From: Asterias rubens
Taxonomy: Eukaryota; Echinodermata; Asteroidea; Forcipulatida; Asteriidae
Direction of reading: 5' to 3'
Length of the DNA: 64,000 bases
Assembly (NCBI RefSeq): GCF_902459465.1
Contig: NC_047082.1
Span: 8,597,407-8,661,406 of the forward strand
The stretch's first letter is position 1. The number at the start of each line of letters is the position of its first letter. The notes below the pieces were generated by a model that worked only from the letters and a program-made list of their open reading frames with translations, made no database searches and had not been told where the DNA came from. This document shows positions 35,001 through 50,000 of the stretch, piece after piece. The position numbers were made by a program, and so were the translations under genes.

Positions 35001-38000
35001 TGCCCCAGGTTTTTTCACTAAATGTATTTTCCAATTTTACGTTAGTTTTTAGAGCATTAATCAAAGTTTTCATGGAAACATCACACCGACATATATGGAA
35101 TGAAAACCACAATCTACATCTAAGGCTCAATCCCGGGCCCATAGCCAACCTGAATGCCCAAGATGGTAACCCGTTTCTGCATTAGTGTCATCTACCTAAA
35201 AACTCTATCAGCAAAACTTGAGTTTTTAAAGAAATAACACATTTTCTGTTGTTGTGTAAGCATAATTAAGGGCATTAAAAATTAAACATTTATATCTTTA
35301 GCTTCCGATGACGACAATCTGGAAGGTGAAGAGGCCAATGAAGACGCCGAAGGGACCAAAAAGAAGAAAAAGAAGAAACGGAAGAAGCCGATTCAAGACG
35401 ACGGTCGGGTGTTCGGAGTGACCGTTCACCGGAGTGACCGGCTCAAGACTGACCTCTACATCGCCCACCCTCTGGTCAGGGTTCACATTATTGACTCGGA
35501 CACCGGCACTTACGTCAAGAAATCCAAATTGTAAGTGTGGATAAAAACTCAGTAGAGCATGAAGTAAAGACCCCTTGCATATGACGCCACAGGTTCAAAA
35601 GCGCCCTCACTGAGGCCAAAGAGCGCCCTCATTGAGGCCGAAGGAGGCAAATCATTGGATGATAGCTGTTCTTTGTGCGTAAAAACATTATTTATTGAAT
35701 TGAATGATTCGTCTCATTCCCTGTTATTGGTGCTTGGGCTGGGCTGTTGGATGCGCACTAAAATATATATTTAAAGACAATTTTCAGCAAACTTTTTGTT
35801 TATTTGTGACATACAGGGACAGAGCCGTGACGTCTTACTATGAGAACCAGAATGCCAAAGTTGATTATATCTTGCCAGTACTAACTCAACCATTTGACTT
35901 CAAGAAAAGAAAGTAAGTAACATGAAGTAAATACTCAAGGACTTTTAGAGATACTTTCCCCACCATGTTTACTTTGACCAAATTGCTACGGCTACGGCTG
36001 GATTGTGGCATCATCATTTGTTGAAAGTATAGGACACCCTTAACAACACTCTTAGCAACAGCCGTAGACGTAGCGGGCAATTTGGATATGGCCCAGTCTC
36101 CCATCATTGTAGCCCTCTTGTGGCCGAATTACTAGAAAAATAATATTGTATCCACTGTGTTTATCAGTGTACGTTTATAGTTTGATATCATGTGGTCAAT
36201 GCATCTACACAATCAAACAATTCACCGACTATAGCACACCGAAAAAACAACCAACGATAAAGCTTGGAACCATCTTGAAAAAAAGCCAGACCGTTTTTGT
36301 TTTGCTTAAATGTGTTGAGCGGCCATTTTGAACAGAAAAACAAGGCCATCCTCCTTCCTTTTTTCAAAAGGTCAAACCCTTTACATGTTTTTTGGCTTTA
36401 CTTGTTTGTTTTCAGATCCATGATACCTTGCTGGAATGAGCAGGTTATCTTCAACGAGAGTTATCTCTACCTCATTCAGACCGAGGAAACTTATCCCAAA
36501 GTCATCGTCTTCTTTGAGGTACGTTCTGCACTCTCTTCATTATTTTTTTTACCTAATTATTTAGACAGTGTCCTGAGGAGAGATGCTGGGGCAGAGACCA
36601 CAACAGAGTTGGTTGCCTGCATAAAGGACAGGAAAGATTGGAGGAGTCGCCCGGGGATCCGGCCAGCGAGTGACATGATGATGATGTCGCCTTATCAGTT
36701 GTATCAGTTGCTACTCCTAATTGCCCTGTGTGTTAACAGCACAAATTAAATAAGTAAATTACAGAGCAATCAGAAAATCAATCAATAGTTAAGTAACTAT
36801 AACACATTGTAAATAGAGGCGAAGATGTAATATAAGAGCAAAGAATTCTTAGTTTAATCCATCTTTTTTATCTTGTCTTGTTTTTCAGCTCCTCGATTTC
36901 GTTAGTATGAATGTTGCTGCGACCAAAACCAAGGCTCTAAAAGGAGAAGGTGGATGGCACAGGATTGCTTGGGGTTTCCTGAAGGTACAGGAAGAATTCA
37001 GTTTATAGTTTGGTTTCGCGGTAAAGACATTTGTATTTATACTTGCTAGGTAGATTATGTTATATGGTCTACTGCCAAGAGTTGATTTTCATGGAATTCG
37101 TGCTCCATGAAATTAGGCCCAGATGTCTAAGAGGATTGTGATATAGACAATGTATTGTTTCTTCTTTAAGGTTGTTGGTGCCAATGGGACTCCGAACACA
37201 GACAAGAAAGTCCGCTTACAGTTGTTCCATCCGCCGTTCAGCTACAAGGCTAAGCCTGGACAGCTAGATGTAAGAACTAATTATCAAGTACTTCACTAGA
37301 GCACGGTTCATACTTCACGCAAATTGAAAAATTGGAATGAATTTTTTTGAGTCACAATTGAAAAACGTTGATTGTTTGTGTCACTCTGTATGCTTCTAAT
37401 TCTCTTGCAAGTATAGTATGAACCAGACTTTAATAATAATAAAAACCTGTTTGAAAGTTATGTTGTGTGTGTGTAAAGCACTGCATTTCAAAAATAGAAA
37501 TGCAACTTTACAGTTGATCAGCCGTTTTCAGTTTTTGGTGCCATTGGAATAAAGTCTTGCCGTGCCAACAGGGCCCGAAAAATTATCTACTTCTCTAGCA
37601 CTGAGTATATCATTCTTAGAGGCTCCTTGGAATCTATAACTCTAGGGGTTATCAAAAGGTGGTCATGCCATCATAAGAAATGTACCTTTAAAGATCTGGA
37701 TCTTAATTTCAGACTTATTTATCAGCAATGTCTCTCACCCCTATCTATCTTCCTTCAAGTACAGGGGTCGATTTCACAAAGAGTTAGGAGATATACAAAA
37801 TGTATGGGTAGTCCTAAGTTAGGACGATTAACTCGTCCTAACTCGAGATAAGACAAGTCCTAACTCTTTGTGAAATCGACCCCAGATCCTCTTAAAGTTC
37901 GGTGACTCCCGAGTAATGTTGTACTATAGTAATGTCGTACTATGTGGTAACATTAAAAAGATATGCATTCAAAATTTCTAGTTCTAAGATAACAAACACT

Positions 38001-41000
38001 GGCACTAGATTATAATTGAGTTCTTTAAAAATCTAATTTCCTTAAGGTCTACCAGTGGTGGATGAACACAACACGGCACCCTTATCCGTCCACACTCTAC
38101 ATAACAGTCAAAGCAGTCAAGACACCAGACCAGGTTCAGCCAGCCGTCCGCTCGCTCTTTGCAACTCAGGAGGTAAAAACAAAGCTGGGATCGACGCAAT
38201 TTTGTCCGCTGTTCACTCGGCTCCTTTTACCTTCATAGGAATTTTGCCCATTTTCAGTTGTGAAAGGAGTCTGTTAATCCTCTGAAATTGTAACACAGTG
38301 TAAGGGCCATTCAGAATGAGAAATTGTAAAAAGGTGTGTTTTATTTTTTTCTTCAAAATTGGTTATACCCACCCACCAACTCCAAATTTAATTTTTTAAA
38401 CATTGAATGAGTTTATAATGAAATTTATGCACTGAATGCATGAAAGATTTAATTCATAATTTGTTTTCTTTGCAGGAGCAAGGTAAAATGACGTATAACG
38501 AGCTGAAACAGTCCATCAACTGGGGAAATAAACAAGGCATTGGGTAAGCTGTATAAATATAGATATGTTTTACAGTTAACTAACCTGTAGAAATTTCCTT
38601 TCAAATCAGGCCATATTTTTCATTCTCATTTTTAGTAAGAAGAAAGCACCTACAAACTGGTCACGACTTCAGGGTCAGATGTGTCGCATTCCAAACAAGC
38701 TAAGTCTGACTCTAGCTGGTGATAAGAAAGGCTGCTTAGTCATCAAGTTTTCTCCTACTGGAAGGTGAGAAGTTATCCGGCCGGGGATGAGATTTCTCCA
38801 TTTTTATCTGCAAAACCCATTTCTTTTTCTTTTTTTTTCTTTTTTTCTTTTTTTCAGGGATGTGATTCCTTCGTTTTAAAACGGAATTCTGGCTTTTGGG
38901 GGGTTTTATTTTTGCCCTAGAAGTTCCATTTCTTCTTCAAGTTCTAAAAGAAATTTAGATAAAACCATATAATAACGCCCCAGATTGCAGAGTAGGGCTT
39001 TTAAAACTAAATAATTATAAATGTCAGTAATTGGGCTTCATGTTCGCAAGTTTTCGTGCTTGCATGCTTTTGCCCTTTGCACTCATACCAGTTCAGTTGT
39101 TGTTTTTTCCCCAACAGCCTATCACATCCCTGTTAACCCTCACTGGGCTGCCATGTGTGTGAGTGCAGGACATTGTTCATTTTTGGTTTCATTTCTTATA
39201 AATGCACTATTAATTTGTGTTTTTCTTTCCTAAATTTGATTCTAGATTTCTAGCATGTGGATGCAAGGACAGGGAGGGATACCCAATCATAGTTTATGAG
39301 GTGAGTACCGAATCTTACAAATTAGGGCGGCTCGTTTGTAGGGTGTCATGGCTGAGTGGTTTAGAGCATCCAATTCAAGTTAATATTGTGATAAAAGCAA
39401 TCGCACAACATCGGTAAACAGTATTGTCCAAAGGCCCACACTTCATGTATCACAACTTATATGTAAAATAACAAACCTAAAACCCACCCTTGTTTCCCTG
39501 TGTTTAAAATAAATTTGTTATTCTCGGTATTGAGACTTGATAATTGTTTTAATGTTTTCTCAAAAAGTAAAGCATTTCATGGAATAATATTTCAAGGAAA
39601 GTCTTTCACCATTACGTTCTGTAAACCCTGTAAGTTATTTGTAATTTTTGTTCTGTTCAGAAAGTGTCCAATGGCTTTAAGTCATCAGAGTGCGGGTTTT
39701 AATGGCGAATAAAATGACAACTCTTTTTTTTTTTTTTTTTTTTTTTCTTTTTTTTTCACAGATTCCATCCGGAAGATTCAAATGCAAATTCCCCGGTCAC
39801 TACAGCCTTATCTATGACCTCTGTTGGGGGGCCAACGATAACGTCGTCCTCTCCGCTTCTTCGGACGGCACCGCCCGAATCTGGAATCTTGACACCCCGG
39901 ACAGTGCCGCGGAGAAGGTGTTCCCTCACCCGGCGTTTGTCTACACGGCTAAGTTCCACCCTCAGGCTGATCATCTGGTGGTTAGTGGAGGCTATGATCA
40001 CGTGCTTAGAGTTTGGAACACAAAGAATGATGCCCAAACTGGAGAGGTAAACAAATTCAAAGAAATTAGAAAATCGGCATTGCCCTTTTTTTTATTTTTT
40101 AATCTTCAGACAATAAAAGCATCCTATCTAAAAGTCATGGAGAAAGTTCAAAATTGTGAAAAAATCTGTCATCCAACAGATGTTTCTTCCACAAGTCCTT
40201 TGTCATAACACCCCAAACAAACAAACACAAATTTACAAACAAGCACTTGATCAGATACAACAGAACATGCAGTCAGCAACAAACAAACAAATGAAAAACA
40301 GCAAACGAGCAAACACACCTACAAATAAGTTTTATAAAGCAAGCACAAAAGCAGGCAAACAAGAAGACATGCTAAACAGACATACAGAGAAAACAAATTA
40401 ACCAAAAATTATCATCTTGTGTTGGGAAAAAATCAAATCATAATCATTTTTTGTTTCCTCCTGTGAAGCTACTCCAAGAACTTGATGGTCACAAAGGGTT
40501 CGTCAACTGTTTGTGCTTCTCCCGGGATGGCAAAGCTATGTACTCTGGCGATAGTACGGGAGTCATCATCAAATGGAATGCCTTGGTCATGGCGAAGGCT
40601 GCGAACTCAGGTAAGATAAGCCCTGTGAAAATGACCCTTGCCCAGTCATTTGCCTCTGCTTACTGGAACCCAAAAGGCACTTACAGAGAAGCATGGTTAG
40701 CAAGGAATGTTAGCTTGTGCTCATGATTGCTTCATCTTACTTCGCATTCATTGCTTACACACTTTTTTAACAGAGAATGGTGAACATAAGTGCAGAACTT
40801 TGCAGTGAGCAGAACCATGACATCAACCTTTTGAGCAGAAATGTTGCTAAGCAATTTTCTAGACTAAGCAAGAAATGACTGTGGTACCAGTCGAAGCAAT
40901 GGTAACTCTATGGTTGGCAACCTATTTTTACTAAGCAAAAGTTGTTTGTCCTAATCAAGTTTTTGTGCTTACAGGCTTTATGAAATTGGTTGTAGTGTCA

Positions 41001-44000
41001 GTTCAGCGTTTGTATTCATTGAATTGGTCGTGGTTAGTACTCCAATCCTATCTGGTATTCATGAAGGTCATTATGACGTCAGCATTATTATTATCGTTAT
41101 TGTTATTATTTTAATCTTGAACCTTTCCCTTCTCAGGTTCTCCAGACCAGTGGTCACTAGAGAAGTTGATCAAAGAGAAGGAGCTGGAAGGAGTGACCAT
41201 CAACAGCCTCGCGGTCCATCCTAGTGGACGTCGTCTTCTCATCCACGGACGAGACAACAACCTCAGGATGATTGACCTCAGATTGTAAGTTATGACCCTA
41301 AGGTCATTGTGGGGTCAAGTCCAGGTCATGGCACTCATTTCCCTAAAACCCTTAAAGGCACTGGACACTATTGGTAATTACTCAAAATAATTGTCAGCAT
41401 AAAAACTTACTTGGTAACGGGCATTGACTCCCTCTGAAGTAACATAGTTTTTGAGAAAGAGATAATTTGTCACTCAAATAATGAAAGAAAAACAGGTCCA
41501 GTGCCTTTGAAGTAATTACCTTTGGTAATTGTCAAAGACCAGTATTCTCTCTTGGTGTATCCCAACACATGCATACAATAAAAAATCGGTGAAAATTAAA
41601 AAAATCTGTGCAAGGGGATAATGAAAAACACCATTAATTTGCACAAATTTGTGCGCCTTAAGATGGCTAAAAAAGGCTTCAGGCCTGAAGTCTTTTATTT
41701 TAATCAAATATTTGAGTGAGAACTTACCACTTTTTCAAAAACTACAATACTTCGGGAGCCGTTTCTCACAATGTCAACAACATCATTACGTTTTTTTTTC
41801 TTCTACAACATCGATCCTTTGTAAGAAGTGTAGAAGAAAGGAAGCAAATTTTATTTGATGTTATTTTTCTCTTCTTTGTTCAGGTACACCATTATGCAGC
41901 GATATCTTGGCGCTTTGAATTTCCGTGAGCACGTCCGTAGTACGATGACTGAGTGCGGATCCTTCGTCATCTCAGGCAGTGAGGACGGCCAGGCATACGT
42001 CTGGAACACCGACACTGGTCAGTCTGGATTATTATTATCAGGGATGTGATTTCTCCGTTTTTTAACCGAAAATCCGTTTTTATTTTTTATTTCAAACCCC
42101 ACCCCCAAAAAATAAATATTAATAATTTGTTTTTATTTTTGTTTTGTTTTTACATTTTTTACTAAGATCAAATTCATAATGAAAATGAAGATAGAATCAT
42201 TTGGAACGCCCCAGTAGGGCTATCAAAACTGAAGATTCATATATATATATATATAAGCAGGATTTGCACTCGGAAGCGTTGGCACTCCCAAACTTTCATG
42301 CTTTGCACTTATAGGGACTAGACACCTTTGGTATTTGTCACTCGACCAGTATTCTCACTTGGTGTATCCCAACATATGCATAAAATAACAATTTCATGCT
42401 CCTTCGCTACGCTCATATGCATGAAAAATGGTTTCATTCTATTGGACTCCATAATAAGGACACAAGAGATGAAATTTCGTTTCAGAGTATTATTATTATT
42501 ATTATTATATCATGGGAAGGGGCCGGCATTGGACCGATTCTGAAAATTTGGGCTCAATTGGACTTCAAAATTGCGGGAGAATAATGGAAAGAAAAACACC
42601 CTCGTTGCACAAGTTGTGTGCTTTCTAAGCTTGAATTCAGCTGAGGTCTCGAAATCAATTCAAATTTTTTAGTGATAAATTACTTCTTTCCCAAAAACCA
42701 CGTTACTTCAGAGGGAGCTGTTTCTCACAATGGTTTATACTATCAACAGCTCTCCATTGCTTGTTACCAAGTAAGGTTTTATGCTAATAATTATTTTGAG
42801 TAATTACCAATAGTGGCCAGTACCTTTAAAGCCAAAGACGGCTTGATCAATCATAAAAAAAAATCAATTATATAGACTTCAGTTTATGATTTATGTTTGC
42901 TCAATCCGTTCTACAGGTGACCAAATAGCAGTATACTCCAGTCTTGGTTACAAGTTTCCAGTTACTGATGTTGACTACCATCCTTATGAGCACATGGTAG
43001 CATTCTGCTCCCGGGGGGAGGGACATCCCATACAGGTCTATGTTTATGATGTAAAAGGTAGGTCATAAAACCCCTCTGAAAATTCACCAGCTTTTTTTTC
43101 TGTACGATATCTATTTCTTCACATAGCACCATGTAATGGATTACAAAGTGCTGTGGCGCAACACCGGGAAGAACCCCTTCTTTTTGATAAGTGCACTCGG
43201 TTATTTTACGTGCATTACACAACACACAGGACTTGTGGCTTTACGTCCCATCAGAAGGATGCTGCAATAATGGTTAAGTTTTTGCTTAAAGGGTCTATGT
43301 AACTTTTGAAGGACACAAAACACAATGTCCACAGATTTACACTAAACTAACACAGTTTCAAGATAATGATAGTAGAAAGCTTCCCTGAAAATACTATGTG
43401 CTGAGGTGCTGTAGTTTGGGGGAAATGAGTAAAGCAACGTTGTGATAATAATTTTCGTCTCATGAGAAAATTATTTTAATCATTTACAAACGTATTTTCA
43501 TGACATTGTTTTACTCATTTCTCAAAAACTACAGCACCTCAGTAAGTAAGATTTGAAGGGAAGCTTTCCACTATCATTACCTTCAAACCCTGCAAGTTTA
43601 ATGTAAAAAAGTACCCAAAAATCCTTTAAAAATCACAAGTGGACCATTTTTTTTTTTTTTTTTTTCAAAATGGAAAAGAAACTGGAGAATTTGCCTGACT
43701 TGCCATTCAACTCTTTACTTACTCTGTCCTTCATAAACAATTTTGTGTCTACAATCTTTAATAAAAAATTCATGTTTATCACTGATCACTAGTTGCCCAG
43801 TTAGACGTCGGACTTAAGACGACGACAACTGTTGACGCTAAAGACAAACAAGAACTCCTCGCCGGCACTGCTAAATCGGAAAAGTCACTCTTGGGTCTTC
43901 TGGAGGCCAAGAGAGAACTGAAAGAGGAACTGGACACCAGCAAGACCCTAAGGATGGAGAGGGTCAAGGCGAAGCTAGCAACTGTCATGGTAGGACTTAG

Positions 44001-47000
44001 ATTTGGGTAGACTGGTCCCCTGTCGTTAAGCCTGGGTGACTAGTGTCAAAGTAACGACTATTGTTTCCTTAAGCCCGGTTCATACTTCCTGCGAATGCAA
44101 ATGCGAAGCGAATTTGACGTGAATTTGACGTCACGACCCTCCATTTGCAGCGATATTCGCAAGTGAGTTGAGCACGGTTCAACTCAGTGTGAATTTCGTT
44201 GCGATTTTGTGACGCCAACATTCGTATCGCATTCGCATTCGCAGGAAGTATGAACCGGGCTTAAGTCGAGTCAAGACTACCGTGTTGCACAGCTACTCGC
44301 TTAATCGTGCTGCCAGGACTTCCTGCTCGGTGAACCAATTGTGTCGCTCAAGACTATTCATGACAACATAGTTTACTTACGAAACACAATCAGTGACACA
44401 ATCCTTTCAGCACAAATTTTACTATATTGCACCTGCGGCAAACAACACGCCACAATACATCTTTGGAATTTAAAATTAGTCTTACTAGTGTCGAAGTCGC
44501 AGCTGTTTGAGGCGCGACGAGTCGAGTAGTAAATTTCACTGGTCGTCCATGCTTACCTGTCTTTATCTGCGAGAATAAAGCCAGGCACTGATTTTGCAGA
44601 CCCAGTGATTTCATTGGATAAACCTGCAGTGATAGTGTGTTTTGTTTGGTCTGAGCTGATTTTATTTAGCTGCACTTTCAAGGTCCGCATGCAGCATGAG
44701 TAATGTATACGTACATGTACATGCATGTAATGTTGTTTTATATGTACGAGGTTTATATGTACGAGGTTTTTACTGTGAACTGAATTTGAATTGAATGTAA
44801 CGTCAAAGGTGCATTTGGACAGGGATTGACTCTGGAGTAATTCACGAGCCTCAAAGTGTGACGTCGGATGTTCAGGTTATTTTGCAAACTAAATTCTTTT
44901 GTAGACATCTTTTTCAGATCATGTTCTTGTGTAATCGGTTGATGTCATAATTTGATCAGACAATAATTAATATTCATATATGTTTCTTTTGTTTCACAGT
45001 TTGCATTCATGTTGCCATGTAGTTTTTATACATGTATGTTACTAGGTGATATAAACTATGTCTCAATTTTTTTATGTTTTTTGGGGGGGAGTTTTGTCCC
45101 CCGCCGCCCCACAAAACGACCTCTATCACGGTGGTAGCAATCTTTATTCTGTCCTTCAATGTCACCAACTTATGGCTGGAAAGGTTAAACATGGTCAGAT
45201 CCCTTTTTGGTATAATGGAAATCACCAGTCATTACTGCTATAGCAAGCAGGGAGCTTGATCAATGTGGCAGCAGTGTGGTTGAAGTTCAATGGTGGATGG
45301 GTTTTTTTTCTCTTTTTGTTATGACACTTATGGTTTTTTTTAAGCATATAATGTGTAACCTATACTGGGTAAATTCACCCAGTTAGTTTCCCCTGTGTTT
45401 TATAATTAAATAAAAAAGTTGCAACCCCTGAAGGTGATCCTCTGGCTGCCACTTCCCATTAAACTTTGGTGTGATTCCTGGTTACACTGCAGTTAACAGT
45501 TGTATGGCTTCTGACTGACACCCCGAACAAAGATATTGACAAAATGGGGAGGCCCCCAACATAGGGCTAGATAGCACTGGGTGCGTTCGTTAAGCTTCCC
45601 TGGGTCGACCCTGGTCTGCCCCGGTACGTTCGAATAGCTTTGACGTCATTCCAGGGGCTAACCAGGGTCAGCCCCTAGTGCCCTGCTTGTGGAGTGGGTG
45701 ACTGGGGAGTGACCCGAGGTGCATGACGTCACCACGAGAGGGCGAGTGTGATCGTTCGATTAGCTCTTGTCAGGGGCTTACCCGAGTGAGCAATGCAGGG
45801 TTGACCCATGAAAGCTAATCGAATGCACCCTCAGTTGGTACAGTGCCAGTACATTGACCCGGAGGTTATTGGTTCAAATCCCTCTCTAGAAATGTTGTCT
45901 TCATTCAACCCCAAATTAGAAAAAAAAATGATTTTGAGTTACAGGTCGTCAGGTTCAGAGGTACATGGTGTTTATCATTGCATGATTTTTTTTTCTGTCT
46001 TGCATTGTTTCAAATCCCTCTGCTATTTTATTGTTATGTTGCATGGCTTCTTGTTGCTGGCCCATCGTGATGTTCTTTGCTCTGCCGATTAATTTGATAT
46101 TGCACTTGGATTCCCCGCACGACCACAGGCTCTGAAACAGCTGGCTAAGGTAACCTGGTCTCCATAATGTATTCCTATATAAGCAACTATTGGATGCGTG
46201 TAAGTGCAATGTCGCAGAATTATAAAAGGGATGTAATTTCTCCATTTGTATTCAAAAATCCAGGTTTTTTTTTTTGTTTTTTGTTTTTTTTTTACTAATA
46301 GTTAAGATCAACTTCAGAGCTACTCTGCAATATGGGGTGTTCTATATGGTTTTTTCTACATTTTCTTACCAAATTGATCCTAGTCATACTGTAACTGAGA
46401 TCCATTTGGTAAGAAAATGTAGATAAAACTATATAGAACACCCCATATTGCAGAGTAGGGTTGTCAAAACCAAAGATAAATGTATGTAAGCAGGCTTCAC
46501 ACTCGGAAGCTTTGGGCTCGCAAGCTTTCACGCTTTGCGCTCATAGTTCAGTGGGTTTATTCAACGGCCAATCACATCCCTGTTTTAATCACCCGATGAA
46601 ATCTGGTCTGTTCCTTTTAACCTTGCGTGTGATATTGAAAAGCCAGATTTCGCCATTTGATTGTATTCTGCGACAATGCGCAAACAAAATGCATTCAATG
46701 TTTGTTTTTTAAAACACACATAAATCCTTGTCATTCGAGAAAACAAATTGATTGAAATTTAATTTGTCTTGTTTTGCCATCACTCAATTAAACATGACAT
46801 TATGAAGATCTTGTTAAAAAGTTCTGGATTTGTTTGATTTTATTAACGCATAGATGGAAATAATAATCATTAAAATTCATACTATTTTCTAGGAATAAGT
46901 ATTACATTCTCTTTGTACAATGATCTTTAAACTCTTGAGTATACATTAAAGAATTAACTTTCCTTTTTTGTAACAGGACAAACAAGATAGGCAGGGTACC

Positions 47001-50000
47001 CCCTATCAACAACAGCAGGAAACCATGCTTGGTAGCTCCTTTGCATTCACACCAGGGGGAACCACTCCTATGCACCAGCCAACAATAAGCACCTGGGGAT
47101 CGACATTTGATACAACCCAGTACAAAAAACAGGTGAGTTAGGTTTGTTGTTGTAAATAATAATAAACAGCATTTTAAAAACACAGATTCCTCAATAAGCT
47201 TTACAATAGAAGCAAAATGCAAAAGATTTATTACAAAAAGATTAAAGATATTGACAAAAAAGGGAGACTGCTAGATAGCACTTTAACCTGGAGGTTGCAA
47301 GTTTCAGTCCTGCTCAAGTAAATTTGCCCTTGTAAACAATATTAGAAAGACTTGCAATGCGCACGTTTCCAACCTGTTGGGTGTTCAAGGCGCAGTATAA
47401 AAAAAAAATATAACTTAGTCCTTGAAAACCTGTGACATAATTTTGAGAAGAGATTTGAATTTTGTGGTACAAAGACAAGATATAAGATTAAGTGGTAGAG
47501 AGTTCCAGATGCGTGCTTGTTCAAGGCATGATTGTTCATTAATTACTACTGACATGAATATTGTTCATAACAGTATGTTACGATTGTACTCTGACTGGAA
47601 ACAAAGCAAGAAATCTGCATGAGATACAAATGTAGACTGCTTGTAATGTGATGGCATTGTCGCACGAGGCAACTTTTCCAGACAACTTGTACGTAACCAA
47701 CTTCAGTGCATGCTAAAGGACCACTAAAAGCCCGGTTCATACTTCCTGCGAATACATTACAACTTATGACGTCACAGGACTGTTTTTGCAGCAGGAGTTG
47801 AGCACAAAGTCAACTGACGTGAATTATTCATTGCGAATTTGTGTCATCAAAATTCGTATTGCATTCGCAGGGAGTATGAACCAGGCTTTTAGGCAGCACA
47901 CGGGTACAGTCTTACAATCCCCAAGAAAATGTTTAACAATCCAAATGTGACTGCCTTTTTTTCTTGGCGATTGCCTGTAACTGGTTGCCTGTAACTGGTT
48001 GCCTGTAACTGGTTGCCTGGAACATGGCCCTTACATGTATGTTTTAAGAGGGGATTGCACATTTTTTAGAAGTACAAATCTCTGGCACTAATTGGATTTT
48101 GCTTGCTGGTATGTATATGTGTGTGTGTACAATTTGTAGCTGAACGTTTCGTTTCCGAACCAGCCCCAGGGCCCACAGATGCCCACACCGACCCCTGCCC
48201 AACTTGAATCCCCCGGCGTGGTATGTATTCAATGCCGAGCCAGAGAGCAGGCATCAAACCTTCGTTGTGTGACTAACCTTCGCAGTGACAACTTGTTACA
48301 CCTAACCATCACACCCCTTCATCCATAAACCACCTAAGATTGTAGCTGAATTGGCGGTTACAACTAAACTTCTTTTTTTTTTCTTTTCTTTTTTCTTTTT
48401 TTACTACTCATCAAGTAAACAAGAAGCTAGTACCTAGTGAACTACTTTTTATCAACTTTTGACATAAAGAAAGTCAGCACATCTCAAAACTTGCGCTACT
48501 GTTACTTTTCGTAACTCTTGAACTTATGTGGAAATTATACCACAAAATGTAACTCATTCAATATGACCATTGTACATAGTGTCTTGTCTGCCAGAAAGAT
48601 ACTGAGTGGTACAAGAGTCACTGTTTTTGTAGTAAGTTATTTGGTCTATACAAACAATGTTTGTAAGTATAGTGCAATCTCCAAACTTAAAAAAAACACA
48701 TTATTACTTGAGATGAGGGACCATCGACCCATGGTAACAAATACGGCTGGTCCCGAGAAGACCCGGCGATCAAGCTCTAGCCCTAGCCGTAGCCGCCAAT
48801 TCAGCCACAGCCCAACTTGTTGAGTTCTAGATTTTGTTTGATTTCAGTGGCCACGGTGCTGTATACCCAGTCAACTTTTGAAACATCGGTTCACTTCATT
48901 AACCCCACTTCTTTTGTTATTTATTTATAATCAAAGTGGGTGAAATTTACCAACCACCTTTATTGTGTTTCTGGTAAGCTTTGTTTTTTTATGATGCAGC
49001 ATTTATGTGGCATGTTGTACCCCCCTCCCCCATATCTTCTATTGTGTCTTCATGGTGCTCTACGAACCCTGGGAACTCTATAGAGGAAAAGAGTACTTTG
49101 CGGTACACTAAAGCCTGGTTCATACTTCCTGCAAATGCGATGCGACTTTGACGTCACAACTCCGTTTTTTTTGCAATATTCGCAAGAGGGTTGAGCACAA
49201 CTCAACCCCTGCGAATTATTTCTTGCGAATTTGTGACGTCATTATTTGTATCTCATTTGCAGGAAGTATGAACCAAGCTTAACATTGTGGGGAGACCACC
49301 CTCTGGTAGGATGCAGCGCCTAACAATTCCACCTGCAATGCACAAATTTATTAAACTAAACTGTATACCAAGAATATGATTAAGAAAGAGTCACAGTATT
49401 AACGAATAACATTGGTGTTGTGTCTAATACATCTGTATTTGTAACTAACTTTCATTTACTAAAGACATTTTTTTTTTAAATACTCTTTGCATACATCATG
49501 AAGTGTAATTAATTTTATGTTTTCTACTACTTTATTATGAATTTTCTTCAACCACCATTTTCTGATTTTGTTTTTGGTTCACATGATAAAGAAAGTTTCA
49601 TTATTGTGGTAAATAAATAGTTCTTAAATCTCATCTTTAGTAAGCAAATTAACATAAGTCTCTAATTAGGACTGCTCCAGACTGGGCCGAATTTTATAAA
49701 GCTGCTTAATGCTCAAGTACGAAAAGCAGCTAAGCACACCAAAATTATGGTTACTAAAGTCACCAGCTATTGTTGCTATTTCATAGGGCTGATTAAGTTT
49801 AAAATGTTGCTAAGCACAACAAATTTGTGCTTACCAGAGTAAGGTTACCATTGAACCACCAGGTCACTTGTACAATTTGTGAGTGCTATTCTGCTCATTT
49901 CCGCTAAGCAGGTGTTATCCTGCTCATTTCTGCTGAGCAGAAAGTTGTTTAAAAATTTTTGTTTTAAGGTCTTTGAGAAAGACTCTGCTAGTAATAAAAA

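Larger units (their letters stand above)
38636..43057 (+). other. AHI1: AHI1 exons 14-20: WD40 propeller
   Basis: Residues about 507-851. WD-type repeats are visible: [40 protein letters not shown] then [25 protein letters not shown] then [25 protein letters not shown] then [25 protein letters not shown] then [19 protein letters not shown], and [20 protein letters not shown]. The order matches human jouberin repeat for repeat. It should form the seven-bladed scaffold. Confidence 0.9.
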
